Assembly: GCF_017068455.1 (NCBI RefSeq)
Contig: NZ_CP070608.1
Span: 1,779,488 to 1,843,487 of the forward strand
Reading direction: 5' to 3'
Origin: Fulvivirga lutea
GTDB taxonomy: Bacteria; Bacteroidota; Bacteroidia; Cytophagales; Cyclobacteriaceae
DNA: 64,000 nt
Positions within the stretch are counted from its first letter, which is position 1; each line of letters starts with the position of its first letter. Shown here piece by piece: positions 24,530 through 34,173 of this stretch. The position numbers and the translations under genes are program-made. A model generated the notes under the pieces. The model did not search any database. It was given only the letters and a program-made list of their open reading frames with translations, and had not been told where the DNA came from.

Positions 24530-25615
24530 TTATTCAAAGGTGTATGACACGGAATCTACCTGAAGTTTGAGCCATTTCCATTTACCTGTGGGTAAATTCC
24601 ATTCGGCCTCAAGCTTAGTGGGTACTTTAATGTCATTTATTGTTTGATGTTCAACAGCACTCACTGTCCACTCTACTTTTTCATCACCTTCTTCTACACC
24701 CTTGTAGCGCATAGTTTTAAAGGCACGGAAATTACCGGTATCGTCAAACTGAAAAATGCCTGTTGCAATTGTGCCAAAATGGTGAATGGTGGCTTCAGCA
24801 CTATGGCTGTCAATCGCCCTCCAGGTTATAAATTCACTCAGGGCTGCTTGGGGAAACCAGCAGATTTCAGCCAGGTACCGCTGCAGCGCAGCTTCATTTA
24901 TTCTTTTGTTGTCAGCAACATCAACTATCGGATACATGCCCAGTAGTTTAATGAGCATGCCTCCTTTGCCTTCAAAGTATTCGTCTCTGCCAACTATGGG
25001 CATAAAAAGGTTTGGTTTTAATTTTACTTGCCAGTTAAATGCTGGTGCAGTTGGTGTAAATAATTGAGTGGCCTTAGCAGGAACCCAATTTTCCTGGCTT
25101 TCATCCAGTTTCATTTGCAGGCTCTGAATAACATTCACCTGATTGGGTATTCTTGTATTCGTTACGCCAGATTTAGTGAGCCACAGCTGAACTACGGGCG
25201 GTAAATCACTAATTTTTCTATCTGAAATTGTGTGGGTTTGACTTTGAGCTATGATTAGCGCTCGTTCATTGGCCACCATTTTGTTGAAGTAGAAGGTAGC
25301 ACAAGCTATTATTGCAGGTGTCAAAATGAGTAGGTTTGCAAGAGTGCCAAACTTTGCTTCCTTCCAAACAGAAATAATAAGAACCTGAGATAAAATGATG
25401 GCCACTATGGCAAGGCCCCACCACACGTCATAATCAGTTAGATACAAAACAGCAGTCAGGATGAATAAGAGGCACACAATAAACCAAGTTATTCCGACAG
25501 GTTTAGAAATGAAACTATTCAGAGTGTCAATTTTGGCCAGGTTAAAAGCTTTTAAAAAGCCCATGAGGTGAATGAGCCCGTGGATTATGATAAGAGCTAT
25601 GAGGCCGGCTTTCAT
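24530..25615 (-). CDS. Membrane protein with soluble C-terminal domain (possibly DUF6544-like)
   Basis: 361 aa. Four hydrophobic helices in the first 120 residues (MKAGLIALIIIHGLIHLMGF, ITWFIVCLLFILTAVLYL, WWGLAIVAIILSQVLIIS, LILTPAIIACATFYF), then a soluble domain of about 240 residues rich in Trp with LPPVVQLWL, FMPIVGRDEYFEGKGGM and RYLAEICWFPQAAL. The soluble part resembles a family I recall as DUF6544; the assignment is tentative. Function unknown. Single gene; a divergent promoter region follows. Confidence 0.65.
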   Translation of the reverse strand: MKAGLIALIIIHGLIHLMGFLKAFNLAKIDTLNSFISKPVGITWFIVCLLFILTAVLYLTDYDVWWGLAIVAIILSQVLIISVWKEAKFGTLANLLILTPAIIACATFYFNKMVANERALIIAQSQTHTISDRKISDLPPVVQLWLTKSGVTNTRIPNQVNVIQSLQMKLDESQENWVPAKATQLFTPTAPAFNWQVKLKPNLFMPIVGRDEYFEGKGGMLIKLLGMYPIVDVADNKRINEAALQRYLAEICWFPQAALSEFITWRAIDSHSAEATIHHFGTIATGIFQFDDTGNFRAFKTMRYKGVEEGDEKVEWTVSAVEHQTINDIKVPTKLEAEWNLPTGKWKWLKLQVDSVSYTFE

Positions 25616-25880
25616 TACTTAATCAGTTATTGATTGGTGGATCAAAAGTAGTGGATGACGGTTCATTTCAATATGATCCCTATCATATTAAAGTATGTTT
25701 CTGTTCAATGTAGATAAGCTAATTTCCTAACTTCTTTTTAATAATAAATAGGACAAAGCTTTCGATTTTTACGGTATGCTCGTGCCAAACAATAAACTCA
25801 TAGTACTCTCATTATCAAATTGTTAGTATCGTCTAACATATTAAAACACCAAATAAACTTACATTCTGCACTTGATGTAA

Positions 25881-25908
25881 TTGTTTGTTGAACCAGAAGA
25901 TAATTTTG
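25881..25908 (+). promoter_or_regulatory. Promoter of the T9SS-exported protein gene
   Basis: TAATTTTG (25901-25908) fits TAnnTTTG and lies 30 bases before the ATG. TTG at 25881-25883 is a candidate -33 element with a 17-base spacer, slightly short. The rest of the 323-base gap 25616-25938 is AT-rich without a gene or repeat that I can see. Confidence 0.55.
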
Positions 25909-25938
25909 CCTAACTTACTTTGAAAAAATATTGTACTT

Positions 25939-28887
25939 ATGAAGCACGTCTATCAAATTGGTTACAAAATTTATAAATCAGCAATAATATGTATTGTTGG
26001 TTTTTTATGTTTTCTAGCAGCTGGCAATTCTTTTGCACAGGTGGTTATGAACTCAGGTGATTATTATCCCAATAGCACTGTTCAGTGCATTGTGGAAGAT
26101 GCTGATTACATCTATATCAGTGGACAGTTTACAAACTTTAGTGATGGAACTAATGATGTCCCCTTGGTTGCAATAGCAAGATTTGATAAAACCACTTTTA
26201 CACTTGATCAAACCTGGGATCTTCAGGTTGACTATCGTGTATATGCAATGGCAATAGATGGTGATTTTTTATACATAGGTGGTGATTTTGAATCAGTATT
26301 AGGGTCTACCAGAAATAATCTGGCAAAAATTAACAAGTCTGGAGGAACACCTACCCTTGAAAGTTGGGACCCAGCTCCTGATGCACCCGTTAGAGCAATT
26401 GAAATTACTTCAGACGCAATATTTGTGGGAGGTAATTTTGCCAATATTAGTGCAACTGCAAGAAATGCTGTGGCCAAATTCGATTTGAACACGGGTAATC
26501 ATGATACAGGTTTTAATGCGAATATTAGAGTAGAAAGTGCTTATGCCGGAACCGGGCCGGGAATTATTTGGACAATGGTGAGTGATGAAGCTAACTCAGC
26601 GTTATACGTTGGTGGAGGGTTTAACCGTGTTGGAGCATCTACCATTAGTAATGCAGCAAAATTAGATATTACAGATGGAAGTGCAGAAACCTGGACTCCA
26701 GACCCTGACAGAGTCGTTTATGACCTGGAATTGGTTGGAACCAATGATATTATTATTTGCGGTATTTATGCCAATATTGGTGGTGAGAGTATTAAAAGTT
26801 TAGCTAAGGTTGATAGAACTACAGGAGTTGTTGATGCTACCTGGAATCCTAATCCACAACCAAGAAATGGAAATGCATTAGCAATCGCCTCAATCGGAAC
26901 CGATTTATATGCAGGTGGCGGTTTTACATCAATTGGTGGAGTGGCTTTGACCCGTTTAGCTAGAATTACAACCACTGGAACTGGTGCAACTGATGAATCT
27001 TGGTCTTTAGACAATGGTGGTAGTATTAACTATATGATATCTAGTGGAGATTACATTTATCTGGGTGGTAATTTCAGCAGTTTAGATGGTGATGCTACTG
27101 TTCAAAGGTTTGGAGTAGTATATGTAGCACCCGCAGAAATTGATATTCAAGGTGATGGAAATGGAATTACAAATGGAGATAATACTCCTGATTTATTAGA
27201 CGGTACGAATATGGGATCAGTAACGATTGGCTCATCAGGTTTAAGTACATTTTCAATAGAAAATACGGGCTCGGAGACTTTAGAAATTTCTAATATACAG
27301 TTTACTGGGGCCGATGCTACTGATTTTTCACATAGCGGCATAACATTGCCTACAACTATTAGTGGCTTATCTAATGCAACATTTGATATTGTGTTTAGTC
27401 CATCTGCTTCAGGTAGCAGAACAGCAACTATTGAAATTACAAGTGATGACGCAGACGAAGGCACTTATACATTTGATATTTCCGGAGTGGGTTTAACACC
27501 TGCTGAAATTAATGTTCAGGGAAATGGTAATGATATTACAAGTGGTGATGATACCCCAGATGCAGTTGACGGTACAGATTTAGGTATTCTTACGATTGGT
27601 TCTTCAACTAGCTCAACATTCACTATCCAGAATAGCGGAGAATCAGAATTAAATTTAAGTGCAATTACTCTAAGTGGGGCTAATGCGGCTGATTTTTCAG
27701 TGGACGGCATAACAGTTCCTCTTGCAGTTTCAGGTGGCGGTTCTACATCGTTTAGTGTAACTTTTAATCCAGCTGCCTCTGGCATAAGCACGGCTACAAT
27801 TGAAATAACAAATGATGATGCAGATGAAGGAATCTATACTTTTGATGTTACTGGTGTTGGACAAACACCTGCACAAATCAATTTGCAGGGAGTGGGATTA
27901 GATATTGATATCGCAAATGGAGATGACACGCCAGACACTTCTGATGGTACTGATATTGGGCCTATTACTATTGGATTTACATCAGGTACAGCCTTTGATA
28001 TCCAAAATTTAGGTGAGGCTACATTAACAGTAAGTGAATTTGTTGTTGGCGGAGCAAATGCTTCAGAATTTTCTATTAATGCTATAACTACACCAGCTGT
28101 AATACTTGGAGGTGAGAGTACTTCTTTTGATGTCTTATTTACACCCGTTGTTTCAGGTACTCGAACTGCTACCATTACTATTATTAGTGATGATCCTGAA
28201 GATGGAAGCTTTACATTCACAGTAGCAGCATTAGGCCAAACACCTGGAGATATTAATATTCAAGGTGGAGGAATTGATATTGTTAATGGGGATGACACAC
28301 CTGATGCCGGAGACAATACAGATTTTGGTACTGTTACTGTGGGACTTTCAGCAAGTACTGTTTATACCATCCAAAATACTGGTGATTTAGGCCTTAATGT
28401 GAGTAGCGTCACCATATCTGGTACAAATGCTTCTGATTATACCATAAGCGATATTACGACACCGTTTGATATTGACGGAGGCTTAAGCACAACATTTACA
28501 GTAACTTTTAACCCATCATCGGCTGGCGCTAGAGTTGCCACTATTGAGGTGATAAGTAATGATTCAGATGAAGGAACTTATACGTTTGATATTTCAGGCA
28601 TTGGTGAGGAGGAAGTAACCGGAGTTGATTTAGAAATAGCTTCTGATTTTCAAATGTATCCTAACCCTGCTGCTAACATTGTAAAAATTGAATTGTCTCA
28701 AGTTAATGAAAAAGTTATTGGCATTAGCTTTATAAGTTTAAATGGAACGAAATCAGGCATTAGATCAAACTTTTTAGTTAATGGACAATTTATTGAAGTG
28801 GATGTTTCAGAGTTAAAGCAAGGAGCGTATTTGTTAGAAATACAAACTGAGAGTAGACTTTTACAAAGTAGATTTATTAAGAACTAG
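25939..28887 (+). CDS. Large T9SS-exported protein: delta-60-like propeller, four choice-of-anchor D domains, sorting domain
   Basis: 982 aa. Signal peptide to about residue 34 (SFA/QVV). Residues of about 35-395 are repeats of the delta-60/propeller type (ADYIYISGQFTNFSDG, GDFLYIGGDFESV, DAIFVGGNFANI, ALYVGGGFNRVGA). Four tandem domains of about 122 residues follow (about 397-890), each starting AEI(D/N)xQGxG and carrying GDDTPDxxDGTD and TYTFDISGVG; they match HYDIN/choice-of-anchor D Ig-like modules. Residues of about 895-982 are a type 9 secretion sorting domain (MYPNPAANIVKIELS ... GAYLLEIQT ... RFIKN). Probably cell-surface or secreted. The DDTPD/DGTD motifs suggest calcium binding (inference). 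Confidence 0.88.
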   Translation: MKHVYQIGYKIYKSAIICIVGFLCFLAAGNSFAQVVMNSGDYYPNSTVQCIVEDADYIYISGQFTNFSDGTNDVPLVAIARFDKTTFTLDQTWDLQVDYRVYAMAIDGDFLYIGGDFESVLGSTRNNLAKINKSGGTPTLESWDPAPDAPVRAIEITSDAIFVGGNFANISATARNAVAKFDLNTGNHDTGFNANIRVESAYAGTGPGIIWTMVSDEANSALYVGGGFNRVGASTISNAAKLDITDGSAETWTPDPDRVVYDLELVGTNDIIICGIYANIGGESIKSLAKVDRTTGVVDATWNPNPQPRNGNALAIASIGTDLYAGGGFTSIGGVALTRLARITTTGTGATDESWSLDNGGSINYMISSGDYIYLGGNFSSLDGDATVQRFGVVYVAPAEIDIQGDGNGITNGDNTPDLLDGTNMGSVTIGSSGLSTFSIENTGSETLEISNIQFTGADATDFSHSGITLPTTISGLSNATFDIVFSPSASGSRTATIEITSDDADEGTYTFDISGVGLTPAEINVQGNGNDITSGDDTPDAVDGTDLGILTIGSSTSSTFTIQNSGESELNLSAITLSGANAADFSVDGITVPLAVSGGGSTSFSVTFNPAASGISTATIEITNDDADEGIYTFDVTGVGQTPAQINLQGVGLDIDIANGDDTPDTSDGTDIGPITIGFTSGTAFDIQNLGEATLTVSEFVVGGANASEFSINAITTPAVILGGESTSFDVLFTPVVSGTRTATITIISDDPEDGSFTFTVAALGQTPGDINIQGGGIDIVNGDDTPDAGDNTDFGTVTVGLSASTVYTIQNTGDLGLNVSSVTISGTNASDYTISDITTPFDIDGGLSTTFTVTFNPSSAGARVATIEVISNDSDEGTYTFDISGIGEEEVTGVDLEIASDFQMYPNPAANIVKIELSQVNEKVIGISFISLNGTKSGIRSNFLVNGQFIEVDVSELKQGAYLLEIQTESRLLQSRFIKN

Positions 28888-28909
28888 AATAGTGATTTAG
28901 CTGAATAAA

Positions 28910-28935
28910 TTAAGCCCAGCATATGTCGGGCTTAA
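28910..28935. terminator. Bidirectional hairpin terminator
   Basis: TTAAGCCC (28910-28917) pairs with GGGCTTAA (28928-28935) around a 10-base loop. It lies between the converging T9SS protein gene and the dioxygenase gene ending at 28942, with T/A-rich flanks on both strands. Confidence 0.7.
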
Positions 28936-28941
28936 TTTATA

Positions 28942-29784
28942 CTAACTATTTCCAATCTTCACTGATGTCATGGTGAGCGAACCGCCTACAGGTTGGTCGT
29001 TGAATATTTCAATCTCTTCATTGCTGTCTTTCAATGAGAGGGTGTAAATAAGCGGAAGGTAATGTTCCGGTGTAGGTATGGCCAATTCAAATGATTTCCC
29101 TTGTTTATCGAAATTAATGAGGCTTTGGTGGTCATCATCCATAATGTAGGATTTCATCTTTTCATTAGCTTCCATTGCCCAGTCGTAAGCAAACGGATCA
29201 CCACTTAGTTTATCCCAAGCCACCATTCTTAGGTTGTGCACCATATTTCCGCTACCTACTATGAGAATACCTTTGTTTCTCAGAGTTAAAAGTTGTTGAG
29301 CTAATTCGTAGTGGTATTGTGCGGGCTTCGTATAATCAATACTCATCTGAACAACTGGAATGTTAGCTTTTGGATAGAGGTGTTTAATAACACTCCAGGC
29401 ACCATGATCTAGCCCCCAGTTGTAATCTAATCCAACTTCAGTGTTCTTGATTATGTCTTTCGTTTCTTCGGCCAGTTCCGGGCTTCCAGGCGCAAGGTAT
29501 TGAACCTCAAATAATTCCTTTGGGAAGCCACCAAAGTCGTGGATTGTTCTGGGGTGCTCCATTGCTGTAACGTAAGTTCCCTTTGTTTCCCAATGTGCCG
29601 AAATACAAAGAATGGCATTTGGAATAGCTATTTCCTGGCCAACTCTTCTAAACGACCTTACAAATTCATTTTCTTCAATGGCATTCATTGGGCTTCCATG
29701 ACCTAGAAATAAAACAGGCATTTTCTTCGTAGCTGATAGGGGAGAAATTATTTTATCTAACTCTTTTAATTTTTTGGAATGCAT
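28942..29784 (-). CDS. ygiD: 4,5-DOPA extradiol dioxygenase-like protein (YgiD/LigB family)
   Basis: 280 aa cytoplasmic class III extradiol dioxygenase (LigB superfamily), which opens catechol rings with a metal bound by histidines. Seen: MPVLFLGHGSPMNAI, ILCISAHWETKGTYVT, TIHDFGGFPKELFEVQY, YNWGLDHGAWSVIKHLYP and VGSGNMVHNLRMV. This is the pattern of YgiD of E. coli and plant DODA. The ATG at 29784 (MHSKKLKEL) gives a short N-terminal extension before the core; MPVLF at residue 23 would be a second option. Physiological substrate unknown. Confidence 0.9.
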   Translation of the reverse strand: MHSKKLKELDKIISPLSATKKMPVLFLGHGSPMNAIEENEFVRSFRRVGQEIAIPNAILCISAHWETKGTYVTAMEHPRTIHDFGGFPKELFEVQYLAPGSPELAEETKDIIKNTEVGLDYNWGLDHGAWSVIKHLYPKANIPVVQMSIDYTKPAQYHYELAQQLLTLRNKGILIVGSGNMVHNLRMVAWDKLSGDPFAYDWAMEANEKMKSYIMDDDHQSLINFDKQGKSFELAIPTPEHYLPLIYTLSLKDSNEEIEIFNDQPVGGSLTMTSVKIGNS

Positions 29785-29814
29785 GACATGAGTAGTGAGT
29801 TGTTTAAAAAAAAG

Positions 29815-29947
29815 ATAAAGGTTGTATCACAAGAAAATGATGTCGAACTGAGCTTGTCGAAGTTAATTAATTAGTGCTCCAGCACATTTCGACAGGCTCA
29901 ATGTGACAATTATAGAAAGTTCATAAGCTTAGGATACAACCCTTTAT
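29815..29947. repeat. Hairpin-forming element with terminal inverted repeats (MITE-like)
   Basis: AAAGGTTGTATC at the left end and GATACAACCCTTT at the right end are inverted copies (one base bulge). Inside, GTCGAACTGAGCTTGTCGAA and TTCGACAGGCTCAATGTGAC form a second inverted pair. The whole 133 bp could fold into one long imperfect hairpin. The inner pair resembles a dispersed repeat common in Bacteroidota. Lies between the dioxygenase and Old Yellow Enzyme genes. Confidence 0.7.
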
Positions 29948-29952
29948 GTATT

Positions 29953-31041
29953 TTATGCTTTCTGTAAGGTTGGGTAATCAGTATAGCCCTTTTCTCCGGG
30001 TGTATAAAATGTTGAGAAGTCAGGGTCTGCTAATTCAGCTCCTTCTTTCATTCTTTCAGGCAGATCTGGGTTGGAGATAAATGGTCTGCCAAATGCTACC
30101 AGGTGCCCTAAGCCATCTGCTAAATCTTTTTCAGCTTTTGCTTTATCATAACCTCCGGAAATTATAATTGTGCCACCGAAAGCATCTCTAATTGTTTCTT
30201 TTAAAGACTTAGGGACTTCTGGAGTGCCCATAGATGAATGGTCTACCAGATGAACATAAACTAAACCAATTTTCCCTAATTCTTCTGCAAGGTATTTATA
30301 AGTTTCTTCTTGCCCTTCAAATGGCATAATATCATTAAAAGCTCCACCGGGAGATAATCTGATTCCCACTTTATCTTTACCAATGGCTTCTACAGTTTGC
30401 TCTGCAACTTCTATAACAAAGCGAGCACGATTTTCTACCGAGCCACCGTAATTGTCAGTTCTTTGGTTTGATCCTGGATTAATAAATTGCTCTAATAAAT
30501 AACCGTTGGCAGCGTGTAACTCCACCCCATCGAAACCGGCAGCAACGGCTAGCTTAGCAGAATTAACATATTCATTAATGGCAGAAGCAATATCTTCATC
30601 CGTCATTTCCTTTGGTGTAGGCAAGTTTTTTTCACCTTCCTGATCAGTATACATTTTAGTGTTCGATGCAGGTATTGCAGAAGGTGCTAATACTTCAGCT
30701 CCTTCAGGTAAATTTAAGGGATGAGAAATACGGCCCGTGTGCATAATTTGAAGAAATATTTTGCTTCCTTCTTTATGAACACGGTCAGTGATAACTTTCC
30801 AGGCATCTACTTGCGGCTGATTGTAAAGGCCCGGGATGCGAGGGTAACCCACACCATTAGGTGATGGACTGGTACCTTCAGTGATAATGAGTCCGGCACC
30901 TGAACGCTGGCCATAGTAGTCGGCCATAATAGGAGTAGGGATATGATCTGTTGTGGCTCTTGATCTTGTCATTGGAGCCATTACTATTTTATTTTTCAAG
31001 TTTAATCCTCCAGCCTTGAAGGAATCAAAAAGAGTAGCCAT
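29953..31041 (-). CDS. Old Yellow Enzyme family alkene reductase (NemA-like)
   Basis: 362 aa FMN-dependent TIM-barrel oxidoreductase using NAD(P)H to reduce activated alkenes, nitro compounds or N-ethylmaleimide. Seen: KNKIVMAPMTRSRA at the FMN-binding start, GLIITEGTSPSPNGVGYP, QIMHTGRISHP, the block FDGVELHAANGYLLEQFINP with the following SNQRTDNYGGS, and AFGRPFISNPDLPERM at the C-terminal phosphate site. Complete and of normal length. No regulator (such as nemR) is adjacent; the gene stands between two repeat elements. Confidence 0.93.
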   Translation of the reverse strand: MATLFDSFKAGGLNLKNKIVMAPMTRSRATTDHIPTPIMADYYGQRSGAGLIITEGTSPSPNGVGYPRIPGLYNQPQVDAWKVITDRVHKEGSKIFLQIMHTGRISHPLNLPEGAEVLAPSAIPASNTKMYTDQEGEKNLPTPKEMTDEDIASAINEYVNSAKLAVAAGFDGVELHAANGYLLEQFINPGSNQRTDNYGGSVENRARFVIEVAEQTVEAIGKDKVGIRLSPGGAFNDIMPFEGQEETYKYLAEELGKIGLVYVHLVDHSSMGTPEVPKSLKETIRDAFGGTIIISGGYDKAKAEKDLADGLGHLVAFGRPFISNPDLPERMKEGAELADPDFSTFYTPGEKGYTDYPTLQKA

Positions 31042-31160
31042 AGTTGTTGGTTTATAGTTAATTAATGTTTAAACATTGAAAACGAAACTTAGGATAAATA
31101 GTTTAGCTATTTAAATAAATTTATCGCGGTGTATTGAAAGGTTACTAATAATAGAACTAA

Positions 31161-31350
31161 TTGAGTCAATTTAAAGTCATCCTGAGGCACGAAAGACCTT
31201 CCTAAGTTAGAACAACGATTACGAAAAGTATGGTCAATCCAACTTAGTAAGTTGCCTCCTTATGTCGGCATGACTGGCTCGATAAATATAGGCATCCTCA
31301 TTCTCGGACTATGTCTCAAAGACCGAAAAAGTCATTCTTCATAGACTAAT
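31161..31350. repeat. 190-bp direct repeat, copy 1
   Basis: Matches 31393-31582 over 190 bp without gaps, with nine substitutions by my count. It contains inverted parts CCTAAGTT/AACTTAG and GTCAT/ATGAC that could form a cruciform. Non-coding. Fills part of the gap 31042-31647, where I see no gene. Confidence 0.88.
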
Positions 31351-31392
31351 ACAGTAATAGGTGGACACAGACCAAGAATAAGTCTAGCCATG

Positions 31393-31582
31393 TTGAGCCA
31401 ATTTAAAGTCATCCTGAGGCACGAAGGACCTTCCTAAGTTAGAACAACGAGTACGAAAAGTATGGTCAATCCAACTTAGTAAGATGCCTCCTGATGTCGG
31501 CATGACAGGCTCGATAAATATAAGCATCCTCATTCTCGGACTGTGTCTCAAAGACCGAAAAAGTCATTCTTCATAGGCTAAT
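31393..31582. repeat. 190-bp direct repeat, copy 2
   Basis: Second copy, same orientation, offset 232 bp from copy 1 with a 42-bp spacer that is not part of the repeat. Ends about 65 bases before the stop of the M3 peptidase gene. Confidence 0.88.
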
Positions 31583-31647
31583 GTTGTTTTATGTGAAAAC
31601 GGAACAGGCATTGAAGTGTCTTTTCAGATCTTTATATTCCTAATTCC

Positions 31648-33705
31648 TTATTCAAGCCCCAAGCTTTTTATATACGCATCATTATTAGACGGTCTGCCAA
31701 GAAAATCCTCTACCGCTTCCAATACTGGTCTTTGAATGCCATTAGCCAGTATAATATTTCGGTATCTTACGCCTGTTTTCTGATCCAATAAGCCATTTTT
31801 CTCAAATTGGGTGAACATATCCTGGGCGAATACATCCGACCACAGATAACCGTAGTAATATACAGGATGCGTGTTAATATGAATCCAGTTTGCCTGTGGA
31901 TGTGTACCTTCGACATAACTATCATTTACACCTATTTTATCATAAACAGTGCTCCATAATTTATCGGTATCGTAAGGGTTTTCCGGGTCGTATTTATCAT
32001 ACAGCATCATGTCGTAGGTGCATCGGGTTAAACTGCCAATTGCTGAAAGACCTGAAGTTACATTCTTAGCTGCAACCATTTTATCAAACATTTCTTTTGG
32101 AAATACTTCACCTGTTTCGTAGTGCTTGGCAAAACTGCTTAACATTTCATAATCCCAAATCCAATTTTCAAATATTTGCGACATTGCTTCGCCAAAATCA
32201 GATTTGGTTCTACTCTGGTAGGCAAACTCGCCTTCATAGGCCATTCCATTCATAATATGACCAAATTCATGAAATAGGGTGCTCAGTTGACCATGGCTTA
32301 TTAAGGACGGTAGTTCATCAGTTGGACGAGGGAAATTACCTAATAGCATGTTTACGGGTATTTCATAGCCTTCATCAGTTTGCCTGCCAGAAGAAAGCGG
32401 CACGCCATAAAACCAGCTTTCCTTGTTGGGCCTTGGATAAAGATCTAAGTAAAACTGACCTCTTAACGTGTCATTTTCATAAACCTCATACATTTCCACC
32501 TCTTCATGCCACACCGATGGATTTTCGACTTTTCTGAATTCATACCCGAGCAGTTGTTGATAGATTTCCATCATGCCTTTCAGGCAGTCGTCCATATTGA
32601 GATATTCTCTAATCTTTTCTTCGTCTACACTGTATTGGTTTTTAAGAAGTTGATTTCTGTAATACGAGTAATTCCATGAGGCTACAGGTTCATCAGAAGT
32701 CTCACCAGTTAATTTATTCCTAAAATCAATAAGCATTTGTTCTTCTTCTAATGCTTTGGGCTTAGATTTTTCAACCAGATCATTAATAAAACTCCATACA
32801 CGATCTGGATTAGCAGCCATTTTAAAACTAAGATTATAGCCAGCATATGAATCATAACCCATCAATTTTCCTATTTCATATCGCTTTTGCACCAGCTCAT
32901 TCAATATCTCTAAATTCTCTTCTGCACCTCGATTCGTAAATTCCATGTAATAGGCTTTTCGGGTTGCTTCTTTAGCTGCATTACTCATCAATTGGCTGTT
33001 CGTGGCATTGATGGCAGGTATTTCATATGAATTTTCTCCAACTGCATAGGTTTTTTTGAAATTCTCTGGCAGTCCTTCTGCACCTTCTTCATCTATTGTT
33101 ATTGAACGGTTAGCGGTGTTCATATTGGTAGAGTAGTCAGACGTTAATTTGGTAATTTCAGAATTGAGGCTTTTGAATTTCTCCATCTTATCCTCTAGAA
33201 GGCCAATCCCTGACTGCTCAAAATCTTCAATAACCTGATCGATAAAACGCTTTCTATGCCCAGTAAAGGTGTTGTATGCTTCGGTTTTGGTGAACGATTT
33301 CATTTTGGAATACAGCTCCTTATCTAATCCAAATAGGTTGCCAATAGAATCTAATTTTTGATAGCTGGCTAAACCAGTAGTCCTAATTAATGAATCTGGT
33401 GATGTCCAATACAATAAAAAGAAACGATTAGAAGCCTTTCCAATATTTTCTACAATTCTATCGTATTCAACAAATGTATTTTCGAAGGTAGGCTCGGCAT
33501 TATTCTTAATTTTTTCTACCCCCTCAACGGTCTGTTTAATGGTTAAAGCTGCAAATTCTTCAATATGTGCAGGCAATACAGCGGCAAAATCAGTGGGCTC
33601 ATTTAGCTCCGTAATGAATGGGTTATTCGAAGGGGTGGTTTCTTCTTTTTGTGATGTGCAGGCTGTGACTACAAGAAAGAGGATAAGGAAATAATATACT
33701 TTCAT
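31648..33705 (-). CDS. M3 family zinc metallopeptidase lipoprotein (Dcp-like)
   Basis: 685 aa. Lipoprotein signal MKVYYFLILFLVVTAC. Zinc site HEFGH at residues 479-483 (LFHEFGHIMNGMAY), with the third ligand Glu expected in the following helix (SQIFENWIWD). GVPLSSGRQTDEGYEIPVN and ANWIHINTHPVYYYGYLWSDVF are Dcp/oligopeptidase A-type blocks. Family enzymes trim peptides, often removing C-terminal dipeptides; the lipid anchor suggests a periplasmic or surface peptide-degrading role. Length is as expected. Single gene between repeats and an AT-rich gap. Confidence 0.92.
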   Translation of the reverse strand: MKVYYFLILFLVVTACTSQKEETTPSNNPFITELNEPTDFAAVLPAHIEEFAALTIKQTVEGVEKIKNNAEPTFENTFVEYDRIVENIGKASNRFFLLYWTSPDSLIRTTGLASYQKLDSIGNLFGLDKELYSKMKSFTKTEAYNTFTGHRKRFIDQVIEDFEQSGIGLLEDKMEKFKSLNSEITKLTSDYSTNMNTANRSITIDEEGAEGLPENFKKTYAVGENSYEIPAINATNSQLMSNAAKEATRKAYYMEFTNRGAEENLEILNELVQKRYEIGKLMGYDSYAGYNLSFKMAANPDRVWSFINDLVEKSKPKALEEEQMLIDFRNKLTGETSDEPVASWNYSYYRNQLLKNQYSVDEEKIREYLNMDDCLKGMMEIYQQLLGYEFRKVENPSVWHEEVEMYEVYENDTLRGQFYLDLYPRPNKESWFYGVPLSSGRQTDEGYEIPVNMLLGNFPRPTDELPSLISHGQLSTLFHEFGHIMNGMAYEGEFAYQSRTKSDFGEAMSQIFENWIWDYEMLSSFAKHYETGEVFPKEMFDKMVAAKNVTSGLSAIGSLTRCTYDMMLYDKYDPENPYDTDKLWSTVYDKIGVNDSYVEGTHPQANWIHINTHPVYYYGYLWSDVFAQDMFTQFEKNGLLDQKTGVRYRNIILANGIQRPVLEAVEDFLGRPSNNDAYIKSLGLE

Positions 33706-34173
33706 TTTTCTGGGTTTGTAAAATAGAGTCTGAATTTAAGAAGTTAGTCTTTGTATTAAAAATGTATGCCTGAAATGGTGTTAGGTAAGCTTTCTATCTT
33801 TCCGAATTTCCTTTTTAGAATTATTTTAAAATGTAATTAATAAGAAATTGAGAAAGTAATTGAATTTTATTTACTGACAAATTGAAGAAGTATTCTTTGT
33901 TAGTACATTAAAATGAATTCAGAAATAATGTTAGTTGTAAGTTTATCTTACACTGATATAAATATGATGAAATAATTAAAAATTAACTCATACATATAAA
34001 AAACTAAAAAATTATAACATATTTAATATTAACCATAACAATAAAATGCAAATACTGATTTTTTAAATTTTTTGTTACATCACTTATTTTAAATGTGAAT
34101 ATTCAATGAGTGAATTTTGTGCTAGCGTGATTATACTTGCAAATTATTTAATATTCATTTTTCAAAAATAATT
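33706..34173. other. AT-rich gap without a recognised gene
   Basis: 468 bases between divergently transcribed lipoprotein genes, strikingly AT-rich from about 33820. TATACTTG at 34132-34139 is one mismatch from the -7 consensus and lies 34 bases before the downstream ATG, a possible promoter. No RNA gene or repeat recognised. Confidence 0.5.

Noticed and set aside
23529-25067. Several plus-strand open frames opposite the sugar dehydrogenase and membrane protein genes
   Set aside because: Shadows of strong reverse-strand genes with clear domains.
26232-28220. Reverse-strand open frames of 80-130 aa within the T9SS protein gene
   Set aside because: They recur at the same place in each internal repeat and are shadows of the repetitive coding sequence.
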